Origin: Maniola hyperantus
Lineage: Eukaryota > Arthropoda > Insecta > Lepidoptera > Nymphalidae
DNA length: 64,000 nucleotides
Reading direction: 5' to 3'
NCBI RefSeq assembly: GCF_902806685.2
Contig: NC_048556.1
Coordinates: 2,852,001 to 2,916,000, forward strand
Shown piece after piece: positions 63,955 to 64,000 of this stretch. Within the stretch, counting starts at the first letter, position 1. Each line of letters begins with the position of its first letter. Below the pieces are notes generated by a model. It did not search any database. It worked only from the letters and a program-made list of their open reading frames with translations, and was not told the origin of the DNA. The position numbers and the translations under genes were made by a program.

Positions 63955-64000
63955 ATGTTGGTGCCACCTAGCATCAAGGTGCAGAACTACGCGTGGGTCG
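63955..64000 (+). CDS. Start of an unidentified protein-coding gene, cut by the window edge
   Basis: Fifteen codons, MLVPPSIKVQNYAWV, continue past the window. The ATG has A at -3. Its frame is open back to the acceptor at 63843. If joined to the exon at 52900-53119, the frame meets a TAG just before the exon junction, so 63955 would be the first in-frame start. The residues are too few for me to name a family. It is repeat-free and of coding-like composition. I infer that it belongs to the gene whose promoter is at 52.9 kb. Confidence 0.5.
   Translation, partial: MLVPPSIKVQNYAWV

Overview
This window is nuclear DNA from a moth or butterfly (Lepidoptera). The evidence is spliced genes with GT-AG introns, AT-rich spacers full of short GTAGGTAC-type motifs, and a dense set of transposon families I recognise as typical of lepidopteran genomes. 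These include Helitrons ending in a hairpin plus CTAG, tRNA-derived SINEs with RTE-like tails, and LINE 3' ends with a conserved Glu-Asp-Tyr...Trp-Ile C-terminus. The species cannot be fixed from the sequence. There is no bacterial-style operon content. Most of the short ORFs are transposon debris. The one complete host gene lies in the first 11 kb on the minus strand. It is a five-coding-exon syntaxin-7/Avalanche-like Qa-SNARE (4719-9691, 278 aa, all junctions in frame) with a probable upstream 5' UTR exon ending at 10438. Its introns are packed with repeats. Three of its four coding 3' splice sites lie within, or a few nucleotides from, repetitive DNA. A partial second copy of exon 2 sits in the first coding intron with its splice acceptor mutated. 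From 11 to 52 kb the window is mostly a repeat graveyard: LINE 3' ends (RTE, a CR1/jockey-like RT fragment and others), three SINE families, several Helitron families and at least ten MITE families, often nested. Isolated items include a tRNA-like sequence at 31972 and a local duplication (35.1/36.05 kb) that preserves the empty site of a SINE insertion. Around 52.6-53.1 kb there is a gene-like promoter. An initiator TCAGTC with A at 52900 has a perfect DPE match (GGACGT) at exactly +28 to +33, followed by a plausible noncoding first exon ending at a donor at 53119/53120. At the right edge a strong acceptor (63842-63843) leads to an exon with an ATG at 63955 that runs off the window. I infer that these may be the first two exons of one plus-strand gene with a repeat-filled intron of about 10.7 kb. 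The most interesting repeat signal is a hammerhead-ribozyme-like core found in three diverged copies of one repeat family (11437, 32981 on minus, 58504). Stem II is kept by paired base changes, which points to a Penelope-like or retrozyme-type retroelement. Other notable structures are a 594-bp duplicated Helitron module, perfect 24-bp and 44-bp palindromes with three DREF motifs, a hAT MITE with an intact 8-bp target duplication, and ten perfect-length units of an 11-bp minisatellite.
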